Shown in pieces: positions 16,201 through 28,166 of a stretch of 64,000 nt of DNA. The notes below the pieces were generated by a model that did no database searches, had not been told where the DNA came from, and worked only from the letters and a program-made list of their open reading frames with translations. Origin of the DNA: Halichondria panicea (Eukaryota; Porifera; Demospongiae; Suberitida; Halichondriidae); assembly GCF_963675165.1 (NCBI RefSeq), contig NC_087379.1:1988201-2052200 (forward strand). The letters run 5' to 3'. Position 1 is the stretch's first letter. Every line of letters begins with the position of its first letter. The translations under genes were made by a program, and so were the position numbers.

Positions 16201-19200
16201 AAGTGCAAAAATGAACAGTATGCTACTAGCCGGCATGTACAACCCCCCCCCCCCCCCGGTTCATAGTGACGGCTGCTCCACTGTACCCCCCCCCCCCACA
16301 CACACACCTCTGTATTGAGTGAGGAGTCCACAGTGACGACAGCTCCACTGTACTGTGCTCTGATGAGCTCATCTCTCAGTGACTGTATCTCGGCTTGCAT
16401 AGCCTGTAACTGGTTGGTCTGGTCATCCCGGTTCACCACAGGACGATTGTGGATGTTACGTGCCTTGAGGGAGATAATACACGTAATAACAATAGGCATG
16501 CACTGAAAAACATTTTGTGAATACTATGTATTGATAGACAAATTAGTGGTAACAGTGCCATTGTAAAGACAACGGAGCATACAGTACTCACAAAATTATA
16601 ATTTTCTATGCTATTATTAAGCTTGTATTTTATTTATGCTATTATTTAAGTAACAATTAAGCTACATGTACGTACATGTACATGTAATAACAGATACTTC
16701 GACTCACTCTCTTGGCGTATTTGAGTGAGTTGAGACTCTCTGCAAAGTTGGTCGCTGCCGGGCTGAGACATGTGATCATGACAGTGCGTGCATTGCCCCC
16801 CAGGGAGTCTTTCAAGAGACGAGTGATTTTGGAGTCTCGATAGGGAACGTGGGGGGGCTTTTTCTTAGTGCCCCCCAGAGCACTAATGACATTGCCCAGG
16901 GCTAGCAGACCACTGTTGATGTGCACAGACTCTATCAGAGGGGGTCAATATTAGGATCGATATGAAACAATAGCTTCAAAGACAATACAACAACCACACT
17001 GTACTGTTTATATTAGTGCACAACACGTAGAAAGAATATTAACATGATTGTACTTTACAACTTCACTTATTTTGGCCAACTAAATTTTGTAATATTCGAT
17101 AGCATAGCGATGGTACAGTACATGTAGGATACCGACCTTTAAACCTGAGCCCCTGGTTGCCTGTCTTGCTGACCCTCTCTGATCCCGCCAGATCTACGAA
17201 GTGGAACTTTGCAGACAAGCAATGCTCTAGTTCAGCGTCCGGTAGTGTTGACGAGCTCTTGATCACAGGGTCGTCCCCACCTTCAGCCACTTCAGATGAC
17301 CTCCATTTCTGCTCTATAATATAGAAGATTTACCACTGACTACAGATCTTTAGTAGTTTTTAAAAGGCAAGATAGGAACTGTAACAATGTACTTACGGAT
17401 ATGCACTGTGAAGATGGCATGTGATCTGCTTGACTTGGCATTCATGTGAGTGGCTCCAGTTACCCGGGAACTGTTGCCCACCTCCAGCCAACCCAACGCC
17501 TCCTCGGCAGTGGACACGAGTAGTGAGGTGCAGCCAAGCACGACTAGAGGAGGGGGAGAGGGGTAAAGAGCACACAGTGGCATAGTGCTCCCTAGTACAG
17601 TATAGAACCAGTTGTAACCGATTTTTTTGGAGATCAAAGTCTTAGCTGTCATAATTATAAGAGGTGGCTTTACAATGTAGTTATGTTTTGTACACAAACT
17701 AAACTGTTCATTTGGGGCCTAGATAAGGCAGAGATGGCGTTCACTGTATCACTAACTGTAGCTACAGAATGTATAAATTCAGTTCAACACTTACGAATGT
17801 TTCCTTGAGAGTCCTCTCTGATTGTGACTCCCCTCTCCCCTGCCACACCCCCTCCCTCAGTAGCCACACCCACAAATAGGTCCCTCAACTCGTCCCTGTA
17901 GACCTCAATGTACGACACGCACACAGTGGAGGTGGTGTGTGGGGGGAGCAGCTGGAATATCCCGTCCAGAGCTCTAGAGGAGAATAAAAACCATTAACAC
18001 GTACAATGCTCGTATGATCAATGACAGCATGCATCCACACACACATTACAGTATACCTCTGGTGGATGCGCCCACCAGGGTATTAATGGTATGATCGCTA
18101 ATGTGTGAGATACTTTAAGATATGGCTAGTAAGTCGTACAATGTATCTATAAACAAACCTGGCAAGATATGGTAGCTTACCGTGGTATGATCCCCCTCTC
18201 CCCCTCTGATCCCCCGTCCAGCTCACTTCCCATTGTAAAGGACTTCCCAGATCCCGTTTGACCGTAAGCAAACACGGTGGCATTGTAACCCTCAAAGCAG
18301 GCCTTCACCAGAGGCTCCACACAGCACTCGTACACAGAGGTCTGCACACACACAGGGGGTGTGAAGTACATGTGTAAACAAGAGTTGGCTACCAAATTGG
18401 TCTCACATAAAAAAATTGTCAGTGTGTACTGATATAATGAAAGCACCGCGGGTGCTGATGCCTTAGTGAATGTGAAGCTACCTAGCAATTGCTAATAATT
18501 AATATGCATACATGATAATTATTATGATAAACATTTTTGCTATGCACTCTTCTGAAAAGGCTGCAATGGCATTCCAAGTAAGGCATAACTCGATAACAAA
18601 GCATTATTTTGCAAATCCACGAATTAAAATATGACTAGAAGCTAGCCTATAGATACTCTTGCACTTCATTGCTCCTTGAGCAGCTGACACACTATTACAT
18701 ACCTCGCTTGCACATTCGCACACTGAGGCATTCGCATATGGGAGGTGATTGCCACCAAATTAGCAGTAAAAGGTAGAGGTGCGTTTTGAAAAAATACAAT
18801 GTAGGTGGTGCAATTTTTTTAGAGAGATGCATTCTGTACAGAGGTGCGTTTGTAGGGTGCAATTTTCAGAGAGCGCATGCTCGCGTGGTGGAGGCAAAAA
18901 AAGGAACGTTAGTTCTTCTCCATGGCTCTGCACTGCTATTAAGATGGCAGACAAAGACATGCTCAGGCAGCAAGTTGTGGAGAGCACCAAGCAGCTTCTG
19001 CAGCAGACTCGAGTCAACATGCAAGGGGGGTGGTAGCAAATGTGTTATATGTAACCAAATACTACTGTATAGCTGGTAATTTTCGTGGGGCAAAATATTC
19101 GTGGTTTTCGTGGTTGGAGGTCTGACCACGAATATTTTACCCACGAATGAAGCGACCTTGCCTACCTTTACCTACAATCCAAGCAGCAACCACGAAAATA

Positions 19201-20596
19201 TTATCCACGAAATGTCTCAATATTGCTGAACCACGAATATTTTGTCCCCCGAAAATTACCCGCTATACTATAGGGTATCTCATGGGTAGTTAGCCTCCTT
19301 CACAAGGCCTCTGCGGCCTGGAATCAAGGCTAGGGTAGAGTAAGCTGAAAAAAGCTGTGAAAAAACTACTCAAAATTCACCTCTCCACAAAACACACCTC
19401 CTAATCACCTCCCATATTCACACATTGAGTGATGCTCTTAGAGTGAATTTCAATATTTTGTTATTCTTGTAGTAGGCCTCTATTGCATGCAGAGGACCTC
19501 CCAAAAATTGTTGATATAATTATAGGCATCATTATACATTGGATCTTTCAGCCCTTACTTTTATAGGGAAAGTAGTTTTCTCTTGTTTGTGGTTCTCAGA
19601 GAAGTCTATGAATATAATAGGAAAAAAATTCCTACATGTACATTCTCCAATATTTAGCATATTCCAGGCAGATCACATCAATCACTAGCCTCGATCCCAG
19701 ACCGCACTTCCTCGAAGAGTGGGCCTGGTATCGACTGCTTGCACATACGCTAAATCTCCCCCGGTATCCGGGGGGCTTTGGATAACATCTTAGTAAAACA
19801 ATGACATCACAACGAACAGAAGTGGATTGAAGGAAGTAGATAGAAAGTTCGATTGAAGGTTTCTAGCCTATCTGATAGCACATTCTGACAGCTAGTCTTG
19901 TTCTTTTTTACAGTCTGCATCGTGGATTGAATTGTTGCTAGGGGGAGGTCCTTTTATAGTGCTGCGGTCACGTGGTATAAGTCAAATATGCCACACCTAC
20001 TCGGAGGATATGCACCCTATATATCCTCCGCTACCATGGTTACATACCCCTCGGCTCCGCCTCAGAGTAACCACGGTAGCGGAGGATATATAGGTGCATA
20101 TCCTTCTTTTAGGTGTGGTATATCCTATACATATAGCTCTGTGTATGACTATTTTCTCTGGTATTGTACGGGGAAAATATCCAATAATTTTGCACATGCG
20201 CAAGCAGTCGATAGCAGGCCTTCTCTTCAGGGGAGGCTAGTGAAGGAGGCTAATCGATCACGTGCCTCTAGCTCTACAATCAAACCTCATTAGAATATTG
20301 CACCATACTGCCATTTAGTATCATGAATCAGCCGCCCTTCTTTTGGGTTCCTCCCTGAGAGGTGCGGCTAATTCATGAGACTAACTGCCATTAGAGTCAA
20401 CCCCATCAAAATTTCAAACGTAGTTTACCTGAGATGCGGATGATGGGAAGACTCGGTCAAAACGGAATGTTTGGTTGCCCCCCAACATGAGCTGGTCCTC
20501 TCCCACCGTACGCACACACTCCTCACACGAGAGCACCACCTCATGCTCCAGGAGCGGACGAACCTGCACGGTTACCAACAATACAGTAGATGACAT
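9104..20596 (-). CDS. KIF27: kinesin of the KIF7/KIF27 (Costal2) family
   Basis: I traced 25 phase-consistent exons from ATG 20596 (alternative in-frame ATG at 20608) to TAA 9104, giving about 1457 residues; human KIF27 is about 1400. Exons 1-6 encode the motor: P-loop [12 protein letters not shown] (about residue 83), switch I NAKSSRSH, switch [10 protein letters not shown], then [18 protein letters not shown] and [18 protein letters not shown]. The rest is coiled coil with hallmark KIF7/27 blocks: [53 protein letters not shown], and [16 protein letters not shown] near the end. A Ser/Arg-rich linker is encoded at 14750-14089. A small last exon (9158-9104) supplies the tail [17 protein letters not shown]. 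Relatives act at the cilium or axoneme and, in bilaterians, scaffold Hedgehog signalling; a sponge protein predating the canonical pathway is more likely ciliary. Introns carry microsatellites and mobile elements. KIF7 versus KIF27 cannot be decided by eye. Confidence 0.93.
10718..10826. repeat. CA microsatellite in a kinesin intron
   Basis: An alternating CA tract of about 85 bases follows a CG/CA-mixed start (cacgcacgcgcgcgcgc). It ends shortly before a donor at 10864 and gives meaningless Cys-Val open frames on the other strand. Confidence 0.95.
11372..11428. repeat. GT microsatellite beside a kinesin exon
   Basis: A (GT)n tract lies immediately upstream, in transcript sense, of the exon at 11369-11241, so it forms the CA-rich stretch next to that 3' splice site. 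The same arrangement recurs at 13183 and 28348. Confidence 0.9.
12679..12893. mobile_element. inverted-repeat element (MITE family 1), copy 1
   Basis: A 215-base unit in a kinesin intron starts TACCGTATTACTAGAATG and ends with the inverted form ATTCTAGTAATACGGTA. The same internal words (GCGAGCATCAAACATTTGCG, GGGTCAAATTTTCTGCTG) recur at 38383-38585, and in reverse at 47563-47772. No open frame is present, so this is a non-autonomous DNA element. Confidence 0.85.
13183..13251. repeat. GT microsatellite beside a kinesin exon
   Basis: A (GT)n tract interrupted by a short AT-rich stretch sits directly upstream, in transcript sense, of the exon starting at 13177. Confidence 0.9.
19064..19270. 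mobile_element. hairpin element (MITE family 2, subtype with ACGAATATTTT core)
   Basis: Located in kinesin intron 1. The left end TATAGCTGGTAATTTTCG and right end CGAAAATTACCCGCTATA are imperfect inverted repeats. Internal words CCACGAATATTTT repeat in both orientations. It resembles 46585-46803 and, at its ends only, 39341-39570. Confidence 0.75.
19289..20254. mobile_element. candidate terminal-inverted-repeat element with internal hairpin
   Basis: Short terminal inverted repeats GTTAGCCTCCTTCAC (left) and GTGAAGGAGGCTAAT (right) bracket about 965 bases in kinesin intron 1. Further inverted words (AGTCGAT with ATCGACT, AGCAGGCC with GGCCTG) lie inside, and a near-perfect 130-base hairpin occupies 19988-20117 (GAGGATATGCACC matched by GGTGCATATCC). 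No transposase frame was seen. The element boundary is inferred from the short repeats only. Confidence 0.5.
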
Positions 20597-20887
20597 TGGA
20601 GCACCCATATATATGTGTAGATGACACCCAGCATACTTGAGCCTGCTGCATGTGTCTGTGCACCTCTTACCCTTATGAATACTCTGACAGGAACCTTAGA
20701 CATCCCTGGCGTATCCATGCATGTTCAGCCGGGCACCATTGCTAAAAAAGCCAACACCTCTTCGAACTTCTATAATTATATTTGACCTCTGTACTTGTTA
20801 GGCAGTGGGGGGAGGGGCTGATCTGTTACGTTACAATTTTCTCCTGATTCTAGATCCTAATCCTATAAAAGTTACAAAGAAATCTGA
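20597..20887. promoter_or_regulatory. intergenic region between divergent kinesin and first SDR gene
   Basis: About 290 bases separate the kinesin start from the SDR start. The SDR side contains the GGGGAGGGGCTGATCTG box that is repeated before the other SDR copies. Confidence 0.5.
20806..20826 (+). promoter_or_regulatory. conserved GC-rich box upstream of SDR copy 1
   Basis: The sequence GGGGAGGGGCTGATCTG ends about 60 bases before the ATG. The same word occurs before copies 2 and 3 while flanking sequence differs, suggesting a core promoter or 5' leader element retained through duplication. Confidence 0.5.
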
Positions 20888-21890
20888 ATGGCATCTTTTG
20901 CAGATGAGAAGCCACTCACAGAAGCAAACCTCCCTGCCACTGCAGCTAGGGGGAGGTTCCATGGGAAGGTTGCCATTATCACTGGAGGAGCCTCAGGTAC
21001 CGTAGAATATAAGCAGAAGGAGTAATAGCAAACTTATAATTATACTCAGACCTTTTAGAAAGAGAAACTACTGTATGCTCTAGAGCATACAGTAGTTTCT
21101 CTAACTACAAACCTGTCATCTTTTTGTTGCAGGCATTGGAAGAGCCACAGTGGAACGATTAGCAATTGAAGGAGCTACGGTGGCCATATTCGATGTGAAT
21201 GATTTGTTAGGTGAAAAAACAAAATCGGAATTGACGGCTCGAGGTCTGAACGTGCATTTCTACAAAGTGGATGTCTCAGACAAAGACAAGTGTGTTGAGA
21301 GTGTGAAATCTTTCGTCGAATCTACTTCAAAAGTCAACTATCTTGCCAACTGTGCTGCTTTCTTTGGCTGCAAAGCACTCGATGCTGAGAAGAAAGATTG
21401 GGATAAGACGTTTAGTGTGAATGTGATCGGCTACTCTAACATGGTCCAGGCCTGCTATCCCTACATGAGCAAGCTGCCAGGAGACAAGTCCATCGTTAAC
21501 ATTGCCAGTGTATCAGGGCATAGAGTGCAGCCATCTCATTGGACGTATTCCTCCTCAAAGGGTGCTATACTTACCATGACCAAATGCATGGCTCTTGATT
21601 TGGCTAAAGACAAGATTCGTGTGAACTCTGTTAGTCCTGCTTGGGTGTGGGGACCAGAAGTTGCCAAAGCTGCTGGTGGAGATCGAGAGAAATGGGAGCC
21701 TATTTGGGGGCCCTTCCACATGATTCGACGGCTAGCTGAGCGTTCTGAAATTGCAAGTGCAATCTGTTTCCTTCTCTCTGAAGATGCCTCGTGTATCACT
21801 GCCACTGACCTTCCTGTGGACGGTGGATATTTAGCGATGGGTCCAGAGGGACTGGGGGAGAACACAGTGTTTGCTGGTAGTGATTATTGA
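20888..21890 (+). CDS. short-chain dehydrogenase/reductase, tandem copy 1
   Basis: Exons 20888-20996 and 21133-21890 give 288 residues, typical of a classical SDR. The cofactor motif TGGASGIG spans the intron, and the acidic residue ending beta-strand 2 (AIFDVND) favours NAD(H). NCAAFFG replaces the usual NNAG, the catalytic Ser is in NIASVSGH, and the Tyr-Lys pair is in TYSSSK. The C-terminal PVDGGYLAMG is the usual SDR sequence after the substrate loop; the tail continues GLGENTVFAGSDY. Substrate is unknown. The N-terminal MASFADEKPLTEANLPATA before the Rossmann fold is shared by all three copies and not part of the core fold. The intron carries a near-perfect palindrome (21059-21103). Copy 3 is almost identical and copy 2 more diverged, so this is a recent tandem array. 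Confidence 0.93.
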
Positions 21891-21970
21891 TTGATTCTTG
21901 TCTTATTTTTGTGAAGACTTTCATGAATCTGAAGCCAGTGAAGGCGACTTCATATTGAAGGTGTAGTGTG

Positions 21971-21993
21971 GGGGGGGGGGAGGGGCTGATCTG
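21971..21993 (+). promoter_or_regulatory. conserved GC-rich box upstream of SDR copy 2
   Basis: GGGGAGGGGCTGATCTG preceded by a G-run, about 30 bases before the copy 2 ATG. Same word as before copies 1 and 3. Confidence 0.5.
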
Positions 21994-22018
21994 TTGCATG
22001 ATTATTAAAAGGGACACA

Positions 22019-22997
22019 ATGGCATCTTTTGTAGATGAGAAGCCACTCACAGAAGCAGACCTCCCTGCCACTGCAGCTAGAGGGAGGTTCCATGGGAAGG
22101 TTGCCATTGTCACTGGAGGAGCTTCAGGTAAGTGTACACTTCCAGCTAGATGTATTGGCTTGATCAGATTCTAAGATAAATTATATCATGCTTCTATTGA
22201 GGTGATTGGTTTTACTACTTTTATCAGGTATTGGCAAGGCCACTGTAGAGAGGCTGGCATTGGAAGGAGCTTCTGTCGCTATCTTTGATATCAACGATTC
22301 TGCCGGAAAGAAATTAGTGGATGATTTGGTTGCCAGAAGTTTGGTTGTCTCGTTTTACAAAGTGGACGTCTGCAACAAGGATGAGTGTTCTGTAAGTGTT
22401 CGGAAGTTTGTTGAAACTTCTCCTGCAGCTGGACTCCACTATCTTGTCAATTCTGCAGCGTATTTCGGGCAAAAAGGACCTAAAACTGTTGAGAAAGAAG
22501 ATTGGGAGAAGAGCCTAAATGTGAATGTTGTTGGATACTCAAACATGGTCCAATCTTGCTATCCCTACATGACCAAGCTAACAGGAGACAAAGCAATTGT
22601 CAATCTTTCAAGTGGATCTGGTCACAGAGCACAACTGGATTGCATGACCTACTCTACCTCGAAAGCAGCAATAATCGCAATGACGAAGTGTATGGCTCTT
22701 GATTTATCTAAGGATGGTATTCGAGTCAACTCTGTTTGTCCTGCATTCGTATGGACACCAGCCCTGCAAACCTGTAGTCCCATAAAGAGTCGGCAGGGTT
22801 TGGAAGAGAAGCTTGGGCAATGCTTGATGATTAGAAGGCTCACAAGAACCTCGGAGCAAGCAAGTGCAATCTGTTTCCTCCTCTCTGAAGATGCCTCGTG
22901 TATCACTGCCACTGACCTTCCTGTGGACGGTGGATATTTAGCAATGGGCCCAGAGGGACTGGGGGAGAACACAGTGTTTGCTGGTAGTGATTATTAG
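22019..22997 (+). CDS. short-chain dehydrogenase/reductase, tandem copy 2 (mosaic)
   Basis: Exons 22019-22127 and 22228-22997 give 292 residues. All SDR elements are present: TGGASG/IG across the intron, AIFDIND, NSAAYFG, NLSSGSGH with the catalytic Ser, TYSTSK, PVDGGYLAMG. The first exon and the last 135 or so bases are nearly identical to copies 1 and 3, but the middle (for example PALQTCSPIKSRQGLEEK in the substrate loop) is clearly diverged. That mosaic implies gene conversion at both ends, or selection on the middle. The divergent substrate loop suggests a different substrate from copies 1 and 3. Confidence 0.92.
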
Positions 22998-23052
22998 CTG
23001 TAACCTGTTTTTTTGTGAAAAAATTTGATTTAGTTGAGGGCGACTTCAAGGA

Positions 23053-23074
23053 AGAAGGGGAGGGGCTGATCTGA
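23053..23074 (+). promoter_or_regulatory. conserved GC-rich box upstream of SDR copy 3
   Basis: GGGGAGGGGCTGATCTG about 50 bases before the copy 3 ATG. Confidence 0.5.
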
Positions 23075-23124
23075 TAAAAAGTTTGAGCAAACTGTCAGAA
23101 TCTGAGAATGGCTTGAATTGGAGA

Positions 23125-24130
23125 ATGGCATCCATATCCTTTTCAGATGAGAAGCCACTCACAGAAGCAGACCTCCCTGCCACTGCAGCTAGGAGAAGGT
23201 TCCATGGGAAGGTTGCCATTGTCACTGGAGGAGCCTCAGGTAAGCTAACAGTAAATTTAGACTGACCTACTGTAATTGTGGTATGTCAGAGTAAACTCCT
23301 ACCATAAATTATGCTCAGACTAGACCTAGAGGGAGAAACTAGCTGTACTAACCTGTCATCTTTTTGTTGCAGGCATTGGAAGAGCTACAGTGGAACGATT
23401 AGCAATTGAAGGAGCTACGGTGGCCATATTCGATGTGAACGATTTGTTAGGTGAAAAGGTGAAAGCAGACTTGACGGCTCAAGGTCTAAATGTACATTTC
23501 TATAAAGTGGATGTCTCGGACAAAGACAAGTGTGTCGAGAGTGTGAAATCTTTCGTCGAATCTACTTCAAAAGTCAACTATCTTGCCAACTGTGCTGCTT
23601 TCTTTGGCTGCAAAGCACTCGATGCTGAGAAGAAAGATTGGGATAAGACGTTTAGTGTGAATGTGATCGGCTACTCTAACATGGTCCAGGCCTGCTATCC
23701 CTACATGAGCAAGCTGCCAGGAGACAAGTCCATCGTCAATATTGCCAGTATTGGAGGCCACAGAGCCCATGTATCTCATTGGACGTATTCCTCCTCAAAG
23801 GGTGCTATACTTACCATGACCAAATGCATGGCTCTCGATTTGGCTAAAGACAAGATTCGTGTAAACTCCGTTAGTCCTGCTTGGGTGTGGGGACCAGAAG
23901 TTGCCAAAGCTGCTGGTGGAGATCGAGAGAAATGGGAGCCTATTTGGGGGCCCTTCCACATGATTCGACGGTTAACTGAGCGCTCGGAAATTGCAAGTGC
24001 AATTTGTTTCCTCCTCTCTGAAGACGCCTCTTGTATCACTGCCACTGACCTTCCTGTGGACGGTGGGAATTTGTCAATGGGTCCAGAGGGACTAGGGGAG
24101 AACACAGTGTTTGCTGGTAGTGATTATTGA
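23125..24130 (+). CDS. short-chain dehydrogenase/reductase, tandem copy 3
   Basis: Exons 23125-23239 and 23373-24130 give 290 residues from MASISFSDEKPL. An in-frame ATG at 23083 would add 14 residues, but the MAS start aligns with the other copies. It has TGGASGIG, AIFDVND, NCAAFFG, NIASIGGH with the catalytic Ser, TYSSSK, and PVDGGNLSMG in place of PVDGGYLAMG. Most of exon 2 is identical to copy 1. Differences cluster next to the catalytic Ser (SIGGHRAHVSH versus SVSGHRVQPSH) and at the C-terminal GGNLS. Expected to be a cytosolic NAD(H)-dependent oxidoreductase; substrate unknown. Confidence 0.92.
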
Positions 24131-24808
24131 TTGATTCAGTAACCTGTTTTTGTTGAACGTTATGTGTTATGAATGTCGTGATAATTATTGTTCTGTTGAA
24201 GTTGACTGTATGTTGAAGTTATATAGGGGGCCGGACGCTAGGAGTAGGGAGGGGCTAATCTGGGGCAGAACCACTAGCTAGAGTTCACTGTGATTATCAT
24301 TAACGCATTCTTGAGTGTGTATATAACGTACCCACTATTTATTGCTTTTCTCATGGTTATGGAAACGTGCTGCATATGATTATAACAATGTTTCCATGAC
24401 TACACATTTACTGAAATGTGTGAATAACGTAAAAGACAAATATGGATATAATAATGATTGTGCAATCATTTCATCCCCCATGCTTCTGCTTTATTCACAT
24501 ACAGCAGTTCACATACCCCATTCCTCATATAAGGACGTTGTTTTGATGATATAACAATTAACACACATAAAAGCTGAGAGATAATTTTTGTACAACAGAG
24601 AACTTTGTGTAAAATGTGTACAGAGAACACAACTATCCTAACAGTACCAATTGTAATCTTGTACTTAGATAACACATAAAGAAACGAAGACACTTGCATG
24701 TGTGCGTATGTACGTACAAAATAAACAAGCACTAAATAGTAATAATAATAATAATTTCGGAGGACACGTCCCCACTGGTGTTTGCAAGTCCTAGCTACAC
24801 ATAATTTG
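24131..24808. other. intergenic region between SDR copy 3 and ARF6, with an orphan SDR-type promoter box
   Basis: At 24246-24262 the word GGGAGGGGCTAATCTGGGG closely matches the boxes before the three SDR genes, but no SDR follows. The rest is AT-rich and includes the 3' UTRs of the convergent SDR and ARF6 genes. No other feature seen. Confidence 0.45.
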
Positions 24809-26659
<1,851 letters not shown>

Positions 26660-28166
26660 TTTGAACCAGTCAAGGAAGGGGTCGAGTGAGAATAAATAAA
26701 CTCCTGTGCTCCTGTAGAAAAACAAGAGTAAGAATGTCATATTTGGCACAAAACCTTTTAAAATTAGACATGTAATTCCCCTAGGCATTTCACAACTTCT
26801 GATGACAACAAAACAACCTATTAGTGTAGACACACTAAACGCTACTGTTCTCGGAGACAAATTAATTTTAGAAACTCTGATGCAATGACTGCATTCCAGA
26901 AGGTGAATTGTGGTGCCTTTACTTAGTTCAGTATCAGGAGATGTAACAATGCGACCTAGAGCATAAGATTATCAAAACAAACTTCCTTATGGTTGTCTAT
27001 TGAGTCTATACTACAAGCCGCTACCCTAATAACAGCACACTAAGCTTTAGTCCCAAAATCAAAGCCAGATACGTACACAAACATCGAATTAAAGTACTGA
27101 CCCGCCCGCTCACACAGTGCAAGCAAGGATGTAACTGTGCACACACATGCAGTGAAATTGTACGCATGCACATTAAGGGAAAAATCAGTAGGCGTGAAAG
27201 GTCAGATATACATAATAAAAAAACATGTTACAGTAAGGGGTGAACACGGAGCATTAAGTACGACCATTGTATGACCTACAGTGACACACCTTTTCAAAGC
27301 TAGCATTGAAACAAAGAGGAATATGTGCGTATATTGGCCTAGCCTTGTTCTCAGACATACCAAATACAACGTATCAATCATTTTTCGTTGTACATCATAG
27401 AAAACGAAATACCATAGTTGGCAACGATATAGAAAGTATACACAATATAGAAAAAGCTTCCAAAAGTGAGGACAGTCACTATAAATAACACACCTATGTT
27501 CACACGACTGTGAGGCTACAATGTTTTGACCAGAGGAAAGTCTTTCACAAAGCCTATATTTACAAACTCTGTGCCACACTATTTGAAAGTTGTGTACCCA
27601 CCATTATTTAACAAAGCTTTGCTATAGTGACGAGTCATTTGATACAGTGTTAAGGTAATGGTATAGCTGAAATATCCCCCGTGTGTGAAGGCAATACATT
27701 ACCAAAAGCATGTTTCTATAAAAGATACAGGCACACAGTACATGCATGCAGTGGTTCATGTGACCTTTCTCTACCGATCTATTACAGACACTTCTAACCA
27801 CACAACCTCACTCACCTTACACTAGTATCCTATACAGGACCTTCAATACAGTCTCTCTTACAATCTACAGCTAGCGTAGTTAGTATCACGAAAAGCCTTG
27901 CAGCAGAGCGTCAAGGGGACAAGCAATGTACGGTGTTGGTTGAACCTTTCTTTGCAGTCACACCCAGGAAACCTAATTACCCAATCACAGATCCCCCACA
28001 TGATAAGCAACTCGGCCAAATATAGCGTTCTAAAAATAGCCGCTTCCGTGACGCTTGAAAAGCACATGTGGCATGTTTTGAGTGTCATTTCAACACCATA
28101 ATCAGGTAACCAATTGTGCATTACACTAACTTTGCAAAAAAAGAGTAAATCACATAATTTGCAACA
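26660..28166. other. 1.5-kb non-coding region between ARF6 and CNOT9
   Basis: Both neighbours are on the minus strand, so this holds the ARF6 5' UTR exon, its promoter and the CNOT9 3' UTR. Small open frames here have no coding character. No RNA gene or repeat was recognised. Confidence 0.4.

Noticed and set aside
21536..21865. 109-codon minus-strand frames opposite each SDR gene (also 22649-22972, 23776-24105)
   Set aside because: Antisense shadows conserved only because the SDR copies are conserved; no independent signals.
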